Source: Cyclotella cryptica (lineage: Eukaryota; Bacillariophyta; Thalassiosirophyceae; Thalassiosirales; Thalassiosiraceae). From it: DNA of 64,000 bases. Below the pieces are notes generated by a model. The model was not told where the DNA came from. It did no database searches and saw nothing but the letters and a program-made list of their open reading frames with translations. Position 1 is the first letter of the stretch. Each line of letters starts with the position of its first letter. The stretch covers positions 124,001-188,000 of the forward strand of contig JABMIG010000133.1 of NCBI GenBank assembly GCA_013187285.1, read 5' to 3'. Below, piece by piece: positions 13,344-25,507 of the stretch. The position numbers and the translations under genes were made by a program.

Positions 13344-13996
13344 AGGCCCTGTACAGCATCTTAATTTTCCCTATTTTTTGTAGTGTGTTTCCGGGGTGTA
13401 TTTTGGAATCCAGGGGGAAAAATACGCGTGGAAATGATTTGAAATATTTAAATCATTTCCACACGTATTGTTTTTTAAGGTAGTGAATTTTGGATGAGTT
13501 GCCATCACGCTGGCTCGCACCCATCAACACAATACACACATCCACCACTACGATCCGTACATTGACCACGCTGGTCCGTCAAATCGCACGCGGCAAAACT
13601 ACAGCCACATCCCATGCCCAAACTGCAACTGTCAGACAAAAACACACACCCGTCCCAAGCATTCTATCAACGGAAGTCATGAAGATTGTTTGGTTGTGTT
13701 TTGATGGGAGGGGTGACAGAGTGTTGTGTGCTATATGGATGGACTATGGGAGGGGGGAATGGGGAAGTTGCATTTGTATGGTACACCTTACTAATTCAAT
13801 GGCATGTGGCCAGAGTCTCGTGGCCACACAAATTACCTTTAATTATTAGAATCATTTATATTTTTTACTATGGGCGCTCGTCGAAAAATACAAGGCCAAT
13901 ATTCACTGGGTCACACGATTTGAAAAAAACGAGGTTTATTTCCACCCCGGAAATATGCTACAAAAAATCAGGAAATTAAGACGCTGTACAGGGCCT
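13344..13996. mobile_element. Short inverted-repeat element (MITE-like) nested in the Tigger element
   Basis: A 653-bp element with long inverted repeats. The left end AGGCCCTGTACAGCATCTTA and the right end read on the minus strand, AGGCCCTGTACAGCGTCTTA, match over about 50 bp with a few differences, through TTTTTTGTAG and TTTCCGGGGTG. Internal palindrome at 13431-13461 (GGAAATGATTTGA / AAATCATTTCC). It codes for nothing recognisable. It sits about 30 bp inside the Tigger left repeat and so was probably inserted later. The superfamily is not clear because no convincing target duplication is visible. Confidence 0.65.
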
Positions 13997-14314
13997 CAAA
14001 ATGATCCAATTACGACTGATTTCATGGACATTTACTTTTTGAACCACTTCCCATACTGTTTTTGCATTTATAGTTGCCCCTTTAGATTCTCTTGATCACA
14101 AGCAACATCCCCATATGTTTAGCTCCCCTTGGATCCAAATATTCACAGAGTTACGCCATTATGACTAAAAACTCACCACACATCCGTCACACACATCACA
14201 CACATCGTGCAAAGTATGATCATTCAACTCGTTTGCAATGATTTCCGTTTCATTTCCGCCACCCGATTGTCGCATCATCCTTGTGGGCTTCATTGAGATG
14301 AGCAATGGACGCCG

Positions 14315-14632
14315 ATGTGTTTGCCATCTAGACGGGTCAGGAATTCTCTGGTGGTAGAGAGACACGACAATGGTGCTGGCATGGAGCTCTGGTTGTGGAT
14401 GAATGCTGCAGATGAGTTGGCATGCTACGCCATGAAGCTGGATGGCATAGACGGCTGTCGTGTCTCATTTGCCACAAAGGAGTCCGCAGCGGGTGAGAAT
14501 GGGTTGCGGTTTGATGGGGCAATTGTGCGGATAGTTGAGATGTTTTTACCCGACAATCCAAACCGAGCTGTGAGAAGGATGTATCACCACAATTGTCGTT
14601 ACGCTGTCGGGGAAATTGTTGCTTTTGCATAG
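14315..14632 (+). CDS. Unidentified 105-residue ORF inside the Tigger element
   Basis: An open frame opposite in strand to the transposase and between it and the nested MITE. The composition is protein-like, with a C-terminal stretch MYHHNCRYAVGEIVAFA, but I recognise no family. It could be a small second gene carried by the element, a captured exon, or chance. There is no splice evidence for further exons. Confidence 0.25.
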   Translation: MCLPSRRVRNSLVVERHDNGAGMELWLWMNAADELACYAMKLDGIDGCRVSFATKESAAGENGLRFDGAIVRIVEMFLPDNPNRAVRRMYHHNCRYAVGEIVAFA

Positions 14633-14691
14633 GAAATGGCAATTAAAATTATGAAGATGTTAACAAACAATGTTTTTAATGTTTTTTATCA

Positions 14692-15935
14692 CTATAATGA
14701 TAATGCAACAAGAAATAATTTATCGTAACCTGTCTTTCTCCATGCATTGCTTCCGGTCTCCTCTGCAATTGCCTTGTAGGCACCAACAATCCATTGTGCC
14801 ACTTGCGCACGCAAAGGCCTCTTCGCAACACCAGCTGCCACACCACCGCCGCTCACCAACCATTCCTCCCACTGATCAGTCATCTCATTTTTGATTGGGT
14901 GGTTGATCCCTACATCCACAGGCTGGCACAAATACGTGCAGCCTGCAGGGATGTGTTGCACCTCAATCCCAAGAGGTTGGATGGGGTTCACTACAGAACC
15001 CATCATGTGGACTCAATATGTGTCCAGAATCAGCATTGGGATGAATCCCGGAGTCCTTGATTGCTTCCAAGGGTTCAACACCAAGTCAATCCACTTGTGC
15101 ATCATGATTTTGTCCATCCACGCCTTCTCTTGGCAGGTGTAAATGCACTCCTTGGGGTAAGTTTGCAGCTCTTTTGCTGCAATTCTTCTATTGCTTTTCC
15201 CTTTAAAGATTAAGAAGGGTGTCAACACTTTTCCACTTCCTGTCACAGCAGCTGCAAGTGTAGGACGCTTCGTGTCGGTGGTGGAGGAATGGACATGAAT
15301 TGTCTTGGTACCATTCTTTTGAGAGTCCGATTTGAAGGAAACGTGAAAGGGATCAGCGTTTGATCCATGTTGATCATGTCGTCAGGATTCATCGCTGACA
15401 GCTTCTGTTTCATCAGGACAAGAAAAAAGGATGACTCTTCTTCTATCTCTTGGTGGTTCTTCTGAGCAACACGAGTTGAAACTCGGTTCCTGAGACCAAC
15501 TCGTTTCATGAAGCGCTGGATTAAGGAAAATTTTGCAATCTTGGTCTTGTCTTTGAAGATTTCAGACAAGCACGATGCCTCTTTCCTCATGGTACATGTG
15601 TTGACTTGAAGGCCCTGCTCTATCAATTCGAACACTGATTTTGTCAAGGACTTCTGGATGTCTCCAAGTTCAGTGGGGTGTCTGGGATGCAGCTTGCAAA
15701 CTTCACCAGTGATCGTGAAGGGATGAACAGCCTCATCCTTCCTCAGACCGTCCGCCTTCACGACAGTCCTCCTCCAGATCTTGTAGTAGCAATGAGGAAT
15801 GTTAAATTACTCAGCTGCTGTGCGTAGACTGTATCCCTGAGGCAGGAGGTTGTTGATGGAGTTTAGAACTCCTCACTTGTACTCTAGCGAGAAGGATTGC
15901 CTGCCCTTGACCGAGCTGTCTACTTGCAAGGCCTC
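14692..15935 (-). pseudogene. Degenerate pogo/Tigger DDE transposase
   Basis: Read from 15935 downwards: an HTH-type N-terminus (RQSFSLEYK, then LLPQGYSLRTAAE), a second DNA-binding segment with RFMKRVGLRNR, the first catalytic aspartate in MNMDQTLIPFTFPSNRTLK, the second in PMLILDTY, then the signature GIEVQHIPAGCTYLCQPVDV followed by N.P.K (HIPAGCT...QP.DV is typical of pogo/Tigger transposases). The coding region is broken: the HTH part has two in-frame stops, and the three downstream pieces (15243-15761, 15013-15246, 14692-15006) lie in different frames. Such a protein would cut and paste the element at TA sites. No intact copy is present in the window. Confidence 0.75.
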
Positions 15936-16497
15936 AAGCAAAAGAGAGACCATATCAAAAACTATGAAACATTGTAATTTAACTTTTTAAATGAGGATTA
16001 CATAAAATCATTATGAATTACAGATTACACATTAATTGATTGACGTCATGGTTGCGACGCTAATCGAGATTTGCCACAGCTTGTACTTTGGCACCCGTCC
16101 AAATGCTTGCTGGATTATGGCGCGGCGTCAAATATGACAATGGCAAGAATCACTTCTTTACCAAATGGAAATTGGTAAAGAAGGATGCTTCCTTCCTTGA
16201 GCTTCTTCTCATTGCCACAATTCAAGAGGGGGGATGGAGAAGCGGGAGAATTGACCGCTGCGTTGAAGGAAACTCGACGGGAGATGGTAGATGGGAGAAG
16301 GTGATGGGAGATGGGATGTGATTAGGCAGGAAAGAAGACTCTACACTACATAAGAGGTCAAAAAGAAATTAAAAGAGAGATACTTTTACCTTTCATCATG
16401 AGGCTAACACTAGCTTGTGTCTGATTATATTACCCACTAAATGTCTCTTTTCATAATGACTAGACATTTGGTGGGTGTTATAATCTGGTTTTTACGG

Positions 16498-16975
16498 AAA
16501 TTCTTAATTTGTTTCTCAATGACCTCAGTTCACAATATGTTCACATAGCAATTTCATCTCCCCTCATACTCCCCAATGTTGACTGCTACTACATTTTCTC
16601 GAAGTCATCTTCCTTGTCTCAAGACAGACACTGTGGTAAACTACAACTTTCCCATTTATTGACGGTTCATGTTCAGCGCATTTTCTGGCACTCCTTGATG
16701 TCATAATACAAAGACTAGTCTCTTCAACTCCTGCCATGCATTCTTCATGGCAACAAAATAAGATACCAACAAAACAATGTTGAGGATACATCCAGCATGT
16801 TCTTCTATCATCTTCACTAGGAACTTATATAGGCAATATGATTCATTGCTTGGTTTGTATCGAGTGAATATGGGAACTATTTTAGCAATTTGTTCAGCAT
16901 TTGTTCTGTGGATCATGCAATGTAATTATCTAATTGCAATCTTGTTTCAAAAGAGAGGTACATGTCCAGGACTCA
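16498..16975. other. Spacer between Tigger element and truncated CHD copy
   Basis: No gene of its own is supported. An open frame beginning at 16777 runs without a stop across the exon 11 acceptor of the truncated CHD copy and stays in the correct frame with that exon, so this spacer may supply a new 5' end. The 9-bp word CAGGACTCA at 16967-16975 matches intron 10 of the parent gene (8012-8020) and marks the duplication edge. Confidence 0.45.
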
Positions 16976-19900
16976 AACAATTCTGTGTTGTCTTTCCGCA
17001 TTCAGTTCAAATAGTTTCTTACTTGGAACACTTGTATCGTGTAGAAAAGATACATGGGCCGTTTCTAGTCGTTGTGCCATTGTCAACAGTTGAGCATCGG
17101 AGGCGCGAGTTTGAGGGGTGGACAGATATGCAGTGTTGTGTTTACCATGACCGTCAGGTGAGAAAATGCCTTGCATCCCTATCCATGTCTCTTTTTCCTC
17201 ATTGTACTTAACAAGCTTTTCATCCAATTAAAGCGCGTGTGGCGAGATGTCCTACGTGAATATGAGTTTTACTATCAAGACCGCCCTCACACTCCAGACT
17301 ACCTCAAATTTAATGTATTGGGTGAGACCAGCCATCATTATCACTTTCTCTTTGTCTCTGTGACTATGCCCTTACCATTGGACTGTATGAGTGCTTCATA
17401 GTTACAACGTATGATACATTGATCGGTGATTTCGACGTTATTGGCGATATCCCTTGGAGAGTCACTGTAGTTGACGAGGCTCACCATTTGCGCAACGTCA
17501 AAGGAAAGTTGCTTGAGTGCATGAAAGAAATCAGCGCCAAGGGAACTCTAAAATATGGCTTTCAGTCTAGAGTCCTCATGACGGGTAAGTGAACTCAATT
17601 TCATAGCTTACCCTTACCAACATCGAACGTTTCTCTCATGACTCATTTGCTGTCAAATCAGGGACTCCTTTGCAAAATAACACACAAGGTGAGAACTTGT
17701 TGAGCTCACATCAGTTTTCATTCCCTTTTATGGATCACCATACTGACAAAAGCTTGCACGTTCATATGGAACATAGAATTATGGACACTACTTAATTTCA
17801 TCGAGCCTGGTCTATTCCAATCCCTTGAAGACTTCGAAGAATCGTTTGGAAATATGGCCAATCGCGAGCAAGTGGAGGCGTTGCAGCGTAAAATTTCTCC
17901 ATTTATGCTCCGAAGAGTCAAAGAAGATGTGGCAAAGGACATTCCTGCCAAAGAGGAGACTGTGATTGACGTAGAGCTCACGAGCATCCAAAAACAATAT
18001 TATCGTGCCATCTTTGAACACAATCATGCATTTTTGAGCATGGGAAGTGCAAAGACCGTTGCACCTAAATTGATGAATATCCAAATGGAGTTACGTAAGT
18101 GCTGTAACCATCCTTTTTTGCTGGACGGAATAGAGTCGCGTGAAATGGAAAAACGGCGGGAAGAATTGCAGAAGACAGGGGAGCTTGACGACAAGTCACC
18201 AGAAGAGCAGCACAACATCCTCAATGAATATGGCTATGTGCTATCCAGTGGGAAAATGGTGCTTCTCGACAAACTCCTGCCAAAGCTACGACAGGAAGGC
18301 CACAAAGTTCTCATCTTCAGTCAATTTGTCAAAATGCTTGACTTAATATCGGATTACTGTGATTTCCGTAATTTCAACTATGAACGGCTAGATGGTCGAG
18401 TTCGTGGAAATGAACGCCAGAAGGCCATTGACCGATTTGAAACACAGAACGATAGCTTCATGTTCTTGTTGTCCACGCGAGCCGGCGGCGTCGGGATCAA
18501 CTTGACAGCTGCCGACATTTGTGTCAGTTTACATAAACATTTCTTGTGTCACTTCCAGTTGAAATTTTCTCATACGTGTCGTGCTTCGTTTTCTGTTGCA
18601 GATAATATTTGATTCTGATTGGAATCCCCAAAATGACGTGCAAGCACAGGCACGTTGCCACAGAATTGGTGAGTCTCTTTTCTCACCTCGAAGCAGTGGT
18701 CATGACATTTGTCTAACCCTCACCCACCGTCCAATACTACTGTGTTGTACCCACAGGTCAAACAAAGGTGAGTTGTGGAGTCCTCTACTGTAGAAAGTGT
18801 ATGAATACTTATGATGTCTAATCCCATTCTGGTCTGCTTTGTAGGATGTCATGATTTATCGTCTAGTGACGAGCAGGACATTCGAGCAAGAGATGTTTGA
18901 CAGAGCTAGTAAAAAGCTTGGCTTAGAGCAGGCAGTTCTGGGCACGTTTGGACAAGAAAATGACGACGACAAGCCCACGTCAAAAGAGATGGAGACTCTT
19001 CTCAAGCGTGGTGCATACGCATTGCTCGAAGATGAAAATGATGAGATCGGAAATGAGTAAGTAAAGTTTGCAAGGCACATGCTTACATCTATTCAAATTT
19101 CCAATTCCTCTCTGTTCTATATGCCTTAGGTTTGTTGCGGACGACATTGAGAACATCCTTGCTAAGAGAACGCGGACTAGGGTCGTCGAGGGAGCAAAAA
19201 CAGCCTCCTGGTTAAATAAATCAGGTTTGACTGTCACCAAAAGCAAGTTTTTGTCTGAAGCCGGGGGTGCTTCACTGGATATAGACGATCCTGATTTCTG
19301 GCAGAAAGTTATGCCCGACTTTATAACTCCTGCAATTCTGATCAACAAGATTGCCGAGATGGAAGCGGCTTTTGAAAAACCAGTGAAAGGAGGTAGGCCA
19401 TCCAAAACTAGGTCAGACGACAATGAGAAAGGGTTGAGCTGTGAAAATATCAAGAAGGTAAACCGTAGTGTGTTTTGCTTTGCTTGGAAATAGTTCATTA
19501 AATCCCCTTACAATCGGTATGATGCGATGTCTTAAATAGGTCAAAGCATTCATGGTTGACCTCAAGGTAATGACTGCTTTCATCGAACTTCCCTCTCTTT
19601 TCTTATGCTTTGTTATTTGTAATTGACGTCATAATTATTTATGGCCTTATCATTATTTTATCTTCAAGGGTGTAATGGAGGATGTGTTTGATCAAGATAG
19701 CGAAGATACTTTATCTGCGGCCGACAAATCGACCTGCCAGAAGCTCCTACTCATGGTATCTGTCAAAGACAAGCTATTTAGTGAGGATCAACGAAGTACT
19801 GCCAAGAAGCTGTTGGCAAGGTTGGAAGGCGACAGACGACGAAAGTGTCGAGTGTCGGAAGGTAGGGCCATTCGTTCTGGAGTAGACGATAATGATCTCG

Positions 19901-21463
19901 TGTTAGCTGGTCCAGGCATTCGCGAAGAGCTCTTGATAGTGAGTAGCAAAAAGAAGAGGAAGCGAGGGACTCCTCGTAAGGGCGATGATCTTGTGAGCGG
20001 AACAGAATGCAAGGAGACGCCACGACGAGATTCGGAAATAGACGAAGACGGTTTCAAGGTACACGGAACTATTTTCACATATGAGTTCATTGTATATGAG
20101 TCTGCTCACTCTTGATTGATTTTCATTGTTGTCACTTTCACAGCTTCACTCCGATGATGAAGCGGACTGGAGCGACATCGAGAGTAGTAATACGAAATCA
20201 ATCAGTTTGAAAGAGGCTCAGAGGCGTAGAGAATGGGGAGCGGGGAAAGATGAAATGACAGCTGCTGCTTTGCCATGGCCAGTCTTTCCTCGACACATGG
20301 TAACTCAAGTGCTCACTACACTTATCGATGAAGTGATAAAGATTGATCGTGATTGTGGTGGGATGTTTTCGGTACCTGTGCCGAGAGATGACTTCCCAGA
20401 TTATTACGAAATCATCAAGCATCCTGTGAGTCGGTGTGCTTGCTACAATTATCTCACTGCCTTTCATTAGCGCTTGTGTCTCATTTCACAATTTGGATTC
20501 AATTTCTCCAGATGGACTATGGTACAATGAAGAAGAAACTAGAAAATGGGGAATACCGATCAGCACAAGCAATGCAAAAAGATTTTATTTTGCTAATGCA
20601 AAACTGTCTCGCGGTATGTTTCTTGTTATCGTCTTCTATGTTATTCTTGTTCTTATTGTGAATTGCATTCACATCTGTTGAATTCTCATCAAATTTGAAG
20701 TATAACACGAAAGATTCCGACATTGTCAAAGAGGCCAAGCGTCAAACACTCATGAGACCAAAACTCCTCAAGGATGCAGGTAAGTCAAAATGGGACAGAT
20801 CTTATTTGGTTACCTATCATCTCATTCTTGTTATGTATCATCAACAATATTCACAACGTAGCTTTGAAGAATAATCTCTTCATTCATGAAGATGGTTCAG
20901 TCATAGAGATTCATGATGATGCGACAGATGCAAAGAAGAAAAAAGGAAGAAAGGTGAAAGATGGAGCAAATAATAGTCCGATCAAAAAGGCAAATAATAG
21001 TCCGATCAAAAAGGAGAAAACAAAGCTAGTTGCTTGCGGAAAGTGTGAAGGGTGTCAGAAAAAAGCATGTAAGAAGTGCGACACTTGTAAGAGAAAGAAG
21101 CGGTGCTTGCTTCGAGCCTGCTCAAATGTCAAGCGGATTGTTTTTGATTCATCCGATTGGATGCCAGGGCGCGTGGAGAAAGACGACATTGACAAAGAGT
21201 CTGATCACGAGGTTCCACCCACTGAACCAAAGGGTACACCAAAGCTTCGACTTCGAGTACAACTAAGTAATAAATCAAGTGCATCCAATAAGAGAAAGGC
21301 AACTCCCCACCGGGAGGCAAACGAACATGAATCTGGATGTGAAGAAGCCAAAGTTACATCATCTCGAAAAAGGGCACACCTTAGCAATGGGCGGCGAGGT
21401 GCTCGCTCCCCCACACAAACTGAAATGTCAGAAGAAGAAATATGCTGTTGTTATGAGTTATGA
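16976..21463 (+). pseudogene. Truncated recent duplicate of the CHD gene (exons 11 to 25)
   Basis: A direct copy of 8020-12471, offset about 8,943 bp, covering introns and exons alike with only about 28 substitutions and a few indels. Exons correspond to 17006-17157, 17234-17321, 17402-17584, 17662-17688, 17777-18522, 18602-18668, 18757-18767, 18845-19056, 19130-19457, 19540-19566, 19669-20058, 20144-20425, 20512-20613, 20701-20779 and 20862 onwards. It lacks exons 1-10, hence the chromodomains, HMG box, PHD and the GLGKT ATP-binding motif, and ends in exon 25 before the last bromodomain, with a new stop at 21461-21463. Differences include EHW to EHR, DEAHR to DEAHH, KCDAC to KCDTC, and an in-frame 24-bp tandem duplication giving ANNSPIKK twice. 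At the exon 19 G-run it has 5 G and stays in frame, unlike the parent. It cannot be a working ATPase. Confidence 0.85.
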
Positions 21464-24400
21464 GGTTCATAAAAGCCATAATACAATTCTTCTATCCTCA
21501 ACATGTTGTTACATTGATGCAATATTTTCTGAGGTGTTTTGGACACGCTCTACTTTTTCTCCATCCCATTATTGCTCAAGATGTCACAGCATTGCCTATT
21601 ATGTTGGAGTTAGATCAATTCCAGCACAACAAAGCAAGGCCATTTAATATGAAAACCACTCCACTAAGATCGTAATGCTTGATTGGCATAAATATTGTGA
21701 AAGTGTGTTACACTGGCATAACATATTGTGAAAGTGTGTCACAACTATCATAATATGGACCAATAATTTGTGTTATTCATGTTAATTTTGTTTCCTTACT
21801 TCAGTACTGGTGGGATGGGAGGAGAGTCATAAAACACAAGAAATCTTACAGGACCAATGGAGAGATCATCATTTATTGATCTTCACTTGGTACCATCAAA
21901 ACAAAGTTTCTCTCTACATGGTTGTTAAAATATACCATGTGACAGTTCATTTCTTGTTTAGGGAATATTGACTTTGTTTCTGGTATGCATGCAGCCTTTT
22001 CCATATGAGTATAACCAAGGGAATAGAAGTTATTAAGAGAACATGGCTCTTTACACAGATCTGATGCAATTTTAAACCAAAAAGCCTGAATTGATCAAAG
22101 TAGAAAATATAACATTTGTCATTGCAAATGATTTTATTGATGACACACAGTGTAATGTGTTTATCACTGGTCATCATGCAAAACGCGATGGAACAGGAAG
22201 ACACACTAACTTAACCTCAGATTTGTAACAGCATATCATACTCAGCTGTACCTGGTACATCAATCCAAAGACATGCCAAATGGGGCATTGAATGTGAAAT
22301 GACCAGAGGTGCCCCAATGGGGAGAAATTTGTCAAGTTCTGGAACTGAAAGACAAGCAACTTTACCATGTGGAAGTTTTTGGCAAACCAAACTGATGACA
22401 AGTAATGACTGCGGCATTTTTTGACTCATGTGATCACCTCCATGACCTTTAGACAACCCTGAGGAATGCTGGTGACAAAATTTTGATGATCCTTATCACC
22501 AGGGAAGACATTTTGATGACACTGATGACTTGTGGAGAAGACATTTTGATGACACCTGTTATGCCCATGACTACCTTGTAAATACCCCTCATGACATCAC
22601 TGACAACAGGTGTGACTACATTGACAACCTTGCACACATGATTGATTATGACCAAGTGACAACAGGATGGCACTAATGGCAGTAAGTCAGGACATGACCA
22701 ATTTAAGTGACAAACAATGTGACTGCTACTTACTGCACCTGACTACCCAAGTGATGACCAAAATGCAGCCCCGACAACCCTTACAAAATTGGGCAATTAA
22801 TGATGACAATCCATGCGATGACCTGGTGACAACACTCAATTTTTTTGACAAAATCTGATGACTCCATCTTGTGATGCTTATTGCCAAAGTTGAAAGTTGC
22901 ATGTTTTGCTTGACACAAGTTGGTACAAGTTCTGGAACTGGGTCCAACATTTCTATGTGGGACCTTATCTTGGCACTGGTCCCTATCCGGAACTTGGACG
23001 TCTTCATCTCCAAACCAGCACATGTACTATTATTTGCTCCAGATGCCAGTTTGGGAACATAACTTGGTTGAGTTAGAGTATGTAGTAAATCATGCAACTG
23101 GATTCTCATGCTGAGGTATGTAATCAGGGCACATACCCAATCACCCAGACATACCATATCAGCATTCTTGTTTGCATCTTCCACACCAGCTGGGTCATCG
23201 GGCTTGTTGCCTATGTGTTTGGTTGATCCACCATACTCATAAATTATACAGGACTCTTGACGTGCACAACGTTGTGTGGGCAATATATAAACTCTAATAA
23301 TACAATTCAATGCAATATCAAAATAAAAGGCAAGTCAGAAAAATCATCAAAATCTATGATTCTCTAATAATATGACACTCATCCCTTTGAATCATTTTAA
23401 TTGAAATGGGTGTCTATGTTCTACTTCTCCAGTCAAGCTGAAAGCTGAAATCATTCATCCATCTGATGCATATATCCTTTATGTCCAATCATCCTATCCA
23501 GAGTCTTGACATCCATTTTTGTCAAAGGTCTATTCAACTTCAGCAATGTCTCAAATAAAATGAGTTGCCAGCAAAGCATCTATTACGGCAAATCATAAAA
23601 TGGTGGTACTAGGGAGAGAAAGAGAACTGCAGAAGAGAACGTTCGAATTGGATAGATAACAATAAATCAACACATTCAGCTTAGTCTCTGCAAGAAAGAA
23701 GGAAACTATTTGGTTGAAATGGTGTTGGTTTCCATTGTTGTGTACTATTCAACACCTTAACAAGTCGAGTCACATTGACTCTAGAAAATTTACGAGAAAA
23801 GATCCATGTGAGCACTTACTTGAAGTGAACCTGAGAAGTTGAAAGCAGAGCAAAGAGTGATTGCATTCCACTCTCTCAATCATAGTTAGAGAGTTGTGCT
23901 TCTTTTGACTTAGCAAGGAGATCTGTGCCAATATTGTTTATCAATTCTTCATAAAACATCCACACCTACTGTGATACCTTGAAGGTGGCCTCTCTGTGCA
24001 CTTCTGTGCAATTGTTGACAAATGGAGGAGATTGAGAGATACTCGAAGAGACATTCTAAGAGTCAGAGCACGTGGGAGGTCCTGACTGAGTTCGAGGAAA
24101 GTGTGTAGGAAAGTATTCTTGACAAAGAATTGCTACATTGGATTCAACAGCAAAACCATATCGTTATACAATTATAGCCAAGTCTATTGCTGTCCACAAG
24201 GCTGTTTTAATACTTGAGGAGCATTTCGTGCTTGCTTTCTCGCCATCATTTTGAAGATATTACTAGACTTGAGGTTGACTCAACTATGCAGCTCTTCATC
24301 ATGAACAAAGTCAGAAATGACACTGCAAAATGTCAGGCAAGAGGCATGACAGCGGAACCATATGATGTGCGTGACAGAAGTTTTTTTATAAATTCTAGAT

Positions 24401-25082
24401 ATTAATGCACTAATAAATGTAGGTCTAGTGCTAGTTTTGATCACAATGAGTAAGGTGTATTTTGTTCTTGAGTTCTTTAATGCACCAGTCCTAGTCTGGT
24501 ATGCGTGGGGCAATGGCATCATCTCATATGACAGATCCTTTCAAAGAACTTAACTGTCTATATACAGACCTATCTACAATGAGACTGATTTGTCATTTGG
24601 CAATTATTTGCCAGATCTTTCATACAAGACATTTTGAAACTACTGGTGACTTTGCTTCTTTGTGTTTGATCTGTAAAGCATATTAAGTTGTGGTCAGCCC
24701 TGTCAGTGGTGTGTTTAGTGATGTTAAGGGTCCAAGGTAGAATTGTTGACTTAACGTACATGCTAATTTTGTGTCCAACTCATTAATATCAGAGATTAGC
24801 TGCATTTGATGATATTATCTGCTGCACCACTAGCCATCAGTCATTAATTTCTAAAGAACAATATGGTGGATAGAGAGGGAGTATCTGCTTTTCCAAATCT
24901 ATGGCAGATTTTGTGTAATGTTCAACGACTTAACAAGTTTGATGGAGGGAAACGCTGGATCGAAGAAGTTTTTAATGGCATTCTCTCTTAAATACATCAT
25001 GCAATAATGGATCAAAGCTGAAATACTAGGCTTAATGGAAACAGGCTTTGATTCTCAGATGTATGACTGGAGAAGCAAGCAG
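21464..25082. other. Gene-poor spacer
   Basis: No supported gene over 3.6 kb. A 194-residue minus-strand open frame at 22726-23310 overlaps the TGAC-rich tract and shows no family motif. The rest is AT-rich with scattered short frames. Confidence 0.4.
22430..22870 (+). repeat. TGAC-rich, strand-biased degenerate repeat tract
   Basis: About 22 copies of TGAC in the same orientation in roughly 440 bp, often as GATGAC or TGACAAC; about two would be expected by chance. The reverse word GTCA is nearly absent. Spacing is irregular. It may be a decayed minisatellite or a cluster of binding sites. Confidence 0.5.
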
Positions 25083-25507
25083 TGACATAGGCCAAGAATC
25101 AGCCCATTTTTGTACCCATTGGTACAAAATACAAAAGGAGCATTCTCAGGACTCCCCAGGCAGGAAGTCCACTGCCCCTGATCCAAAAGGCAAGGACTCC
25201 CCAACATTGGAGTCCACCGCCCTGGTCCAAAAGGCTAGGACTCCCCACCACAGGAGTCCACTGCCCTATGGGCTCCAGAACACCAGAGTCCATAGCCCCT
25301 TCATTTGGGAAGGCTAAATGCATACCAAATGTGTGTAGAATCTACACACATTTTGCTTGCATTGTTTGGATTGGAAGAGCAGCTCCACTGCCCTTCCATC
25401 CTCACAATTGGAGTAAAATATGCTCATAAAATAAAAACTTCTACCCCTGTTGAATGCACCTATAATTTTTGTGTGATATTTTTTTTGCAGCGATACGGCT
25501 CAGGTCA
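25083..25507 (+). repeat. 5' LTR of element A
   Basis: 425 bp. Contains three tandem units of about 45 bp from 25149, each opening GGACTCCCCA and holding the inverted match GAGTCC, so each can form a small hairpin. Just past the LTR is the palindrome CTATCTTAAGATAG and then TGGTGCGACC, a possible tRNA primer site because it starts with TGG. Confidence 0.85.

Larger units (their letters stand above)
13312..16497. mobile_element. pogo/Tigger-type (Tc1/mariner superfamily) DNA transposon
   Basis: A 3.2-kb element bounded by inverted repeats of about 29 bp starting CCGTAAAAACC and running on through GGATTATAACACCCACCA on the left; the right copy reads the same on the minus strand with one mismatch. 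The left end follows TA, the expected target duplication; the right end is followed by AA, so that duplication is imperfect. Inside lies a minus-strand transposase with pogo/Tigger motifs and, near the left end, a second inverted-repeat element. It lies 204 bp past the CHD stop codon. An internal hairpin at 16149-16182 pairs CTTCTTTACCAA with TTGGTAAAGAAG. The transposase is broken, so the element is probably no longer autonomous. Confidence 0.75.

Noticed and set aside
22726-23310. 194-residue minus-strand open frame
   Set aside because: It overlaps the TGAC-rich repeat tract, which lacks stops on this strand because of its composition, and shows no domain or splice support.
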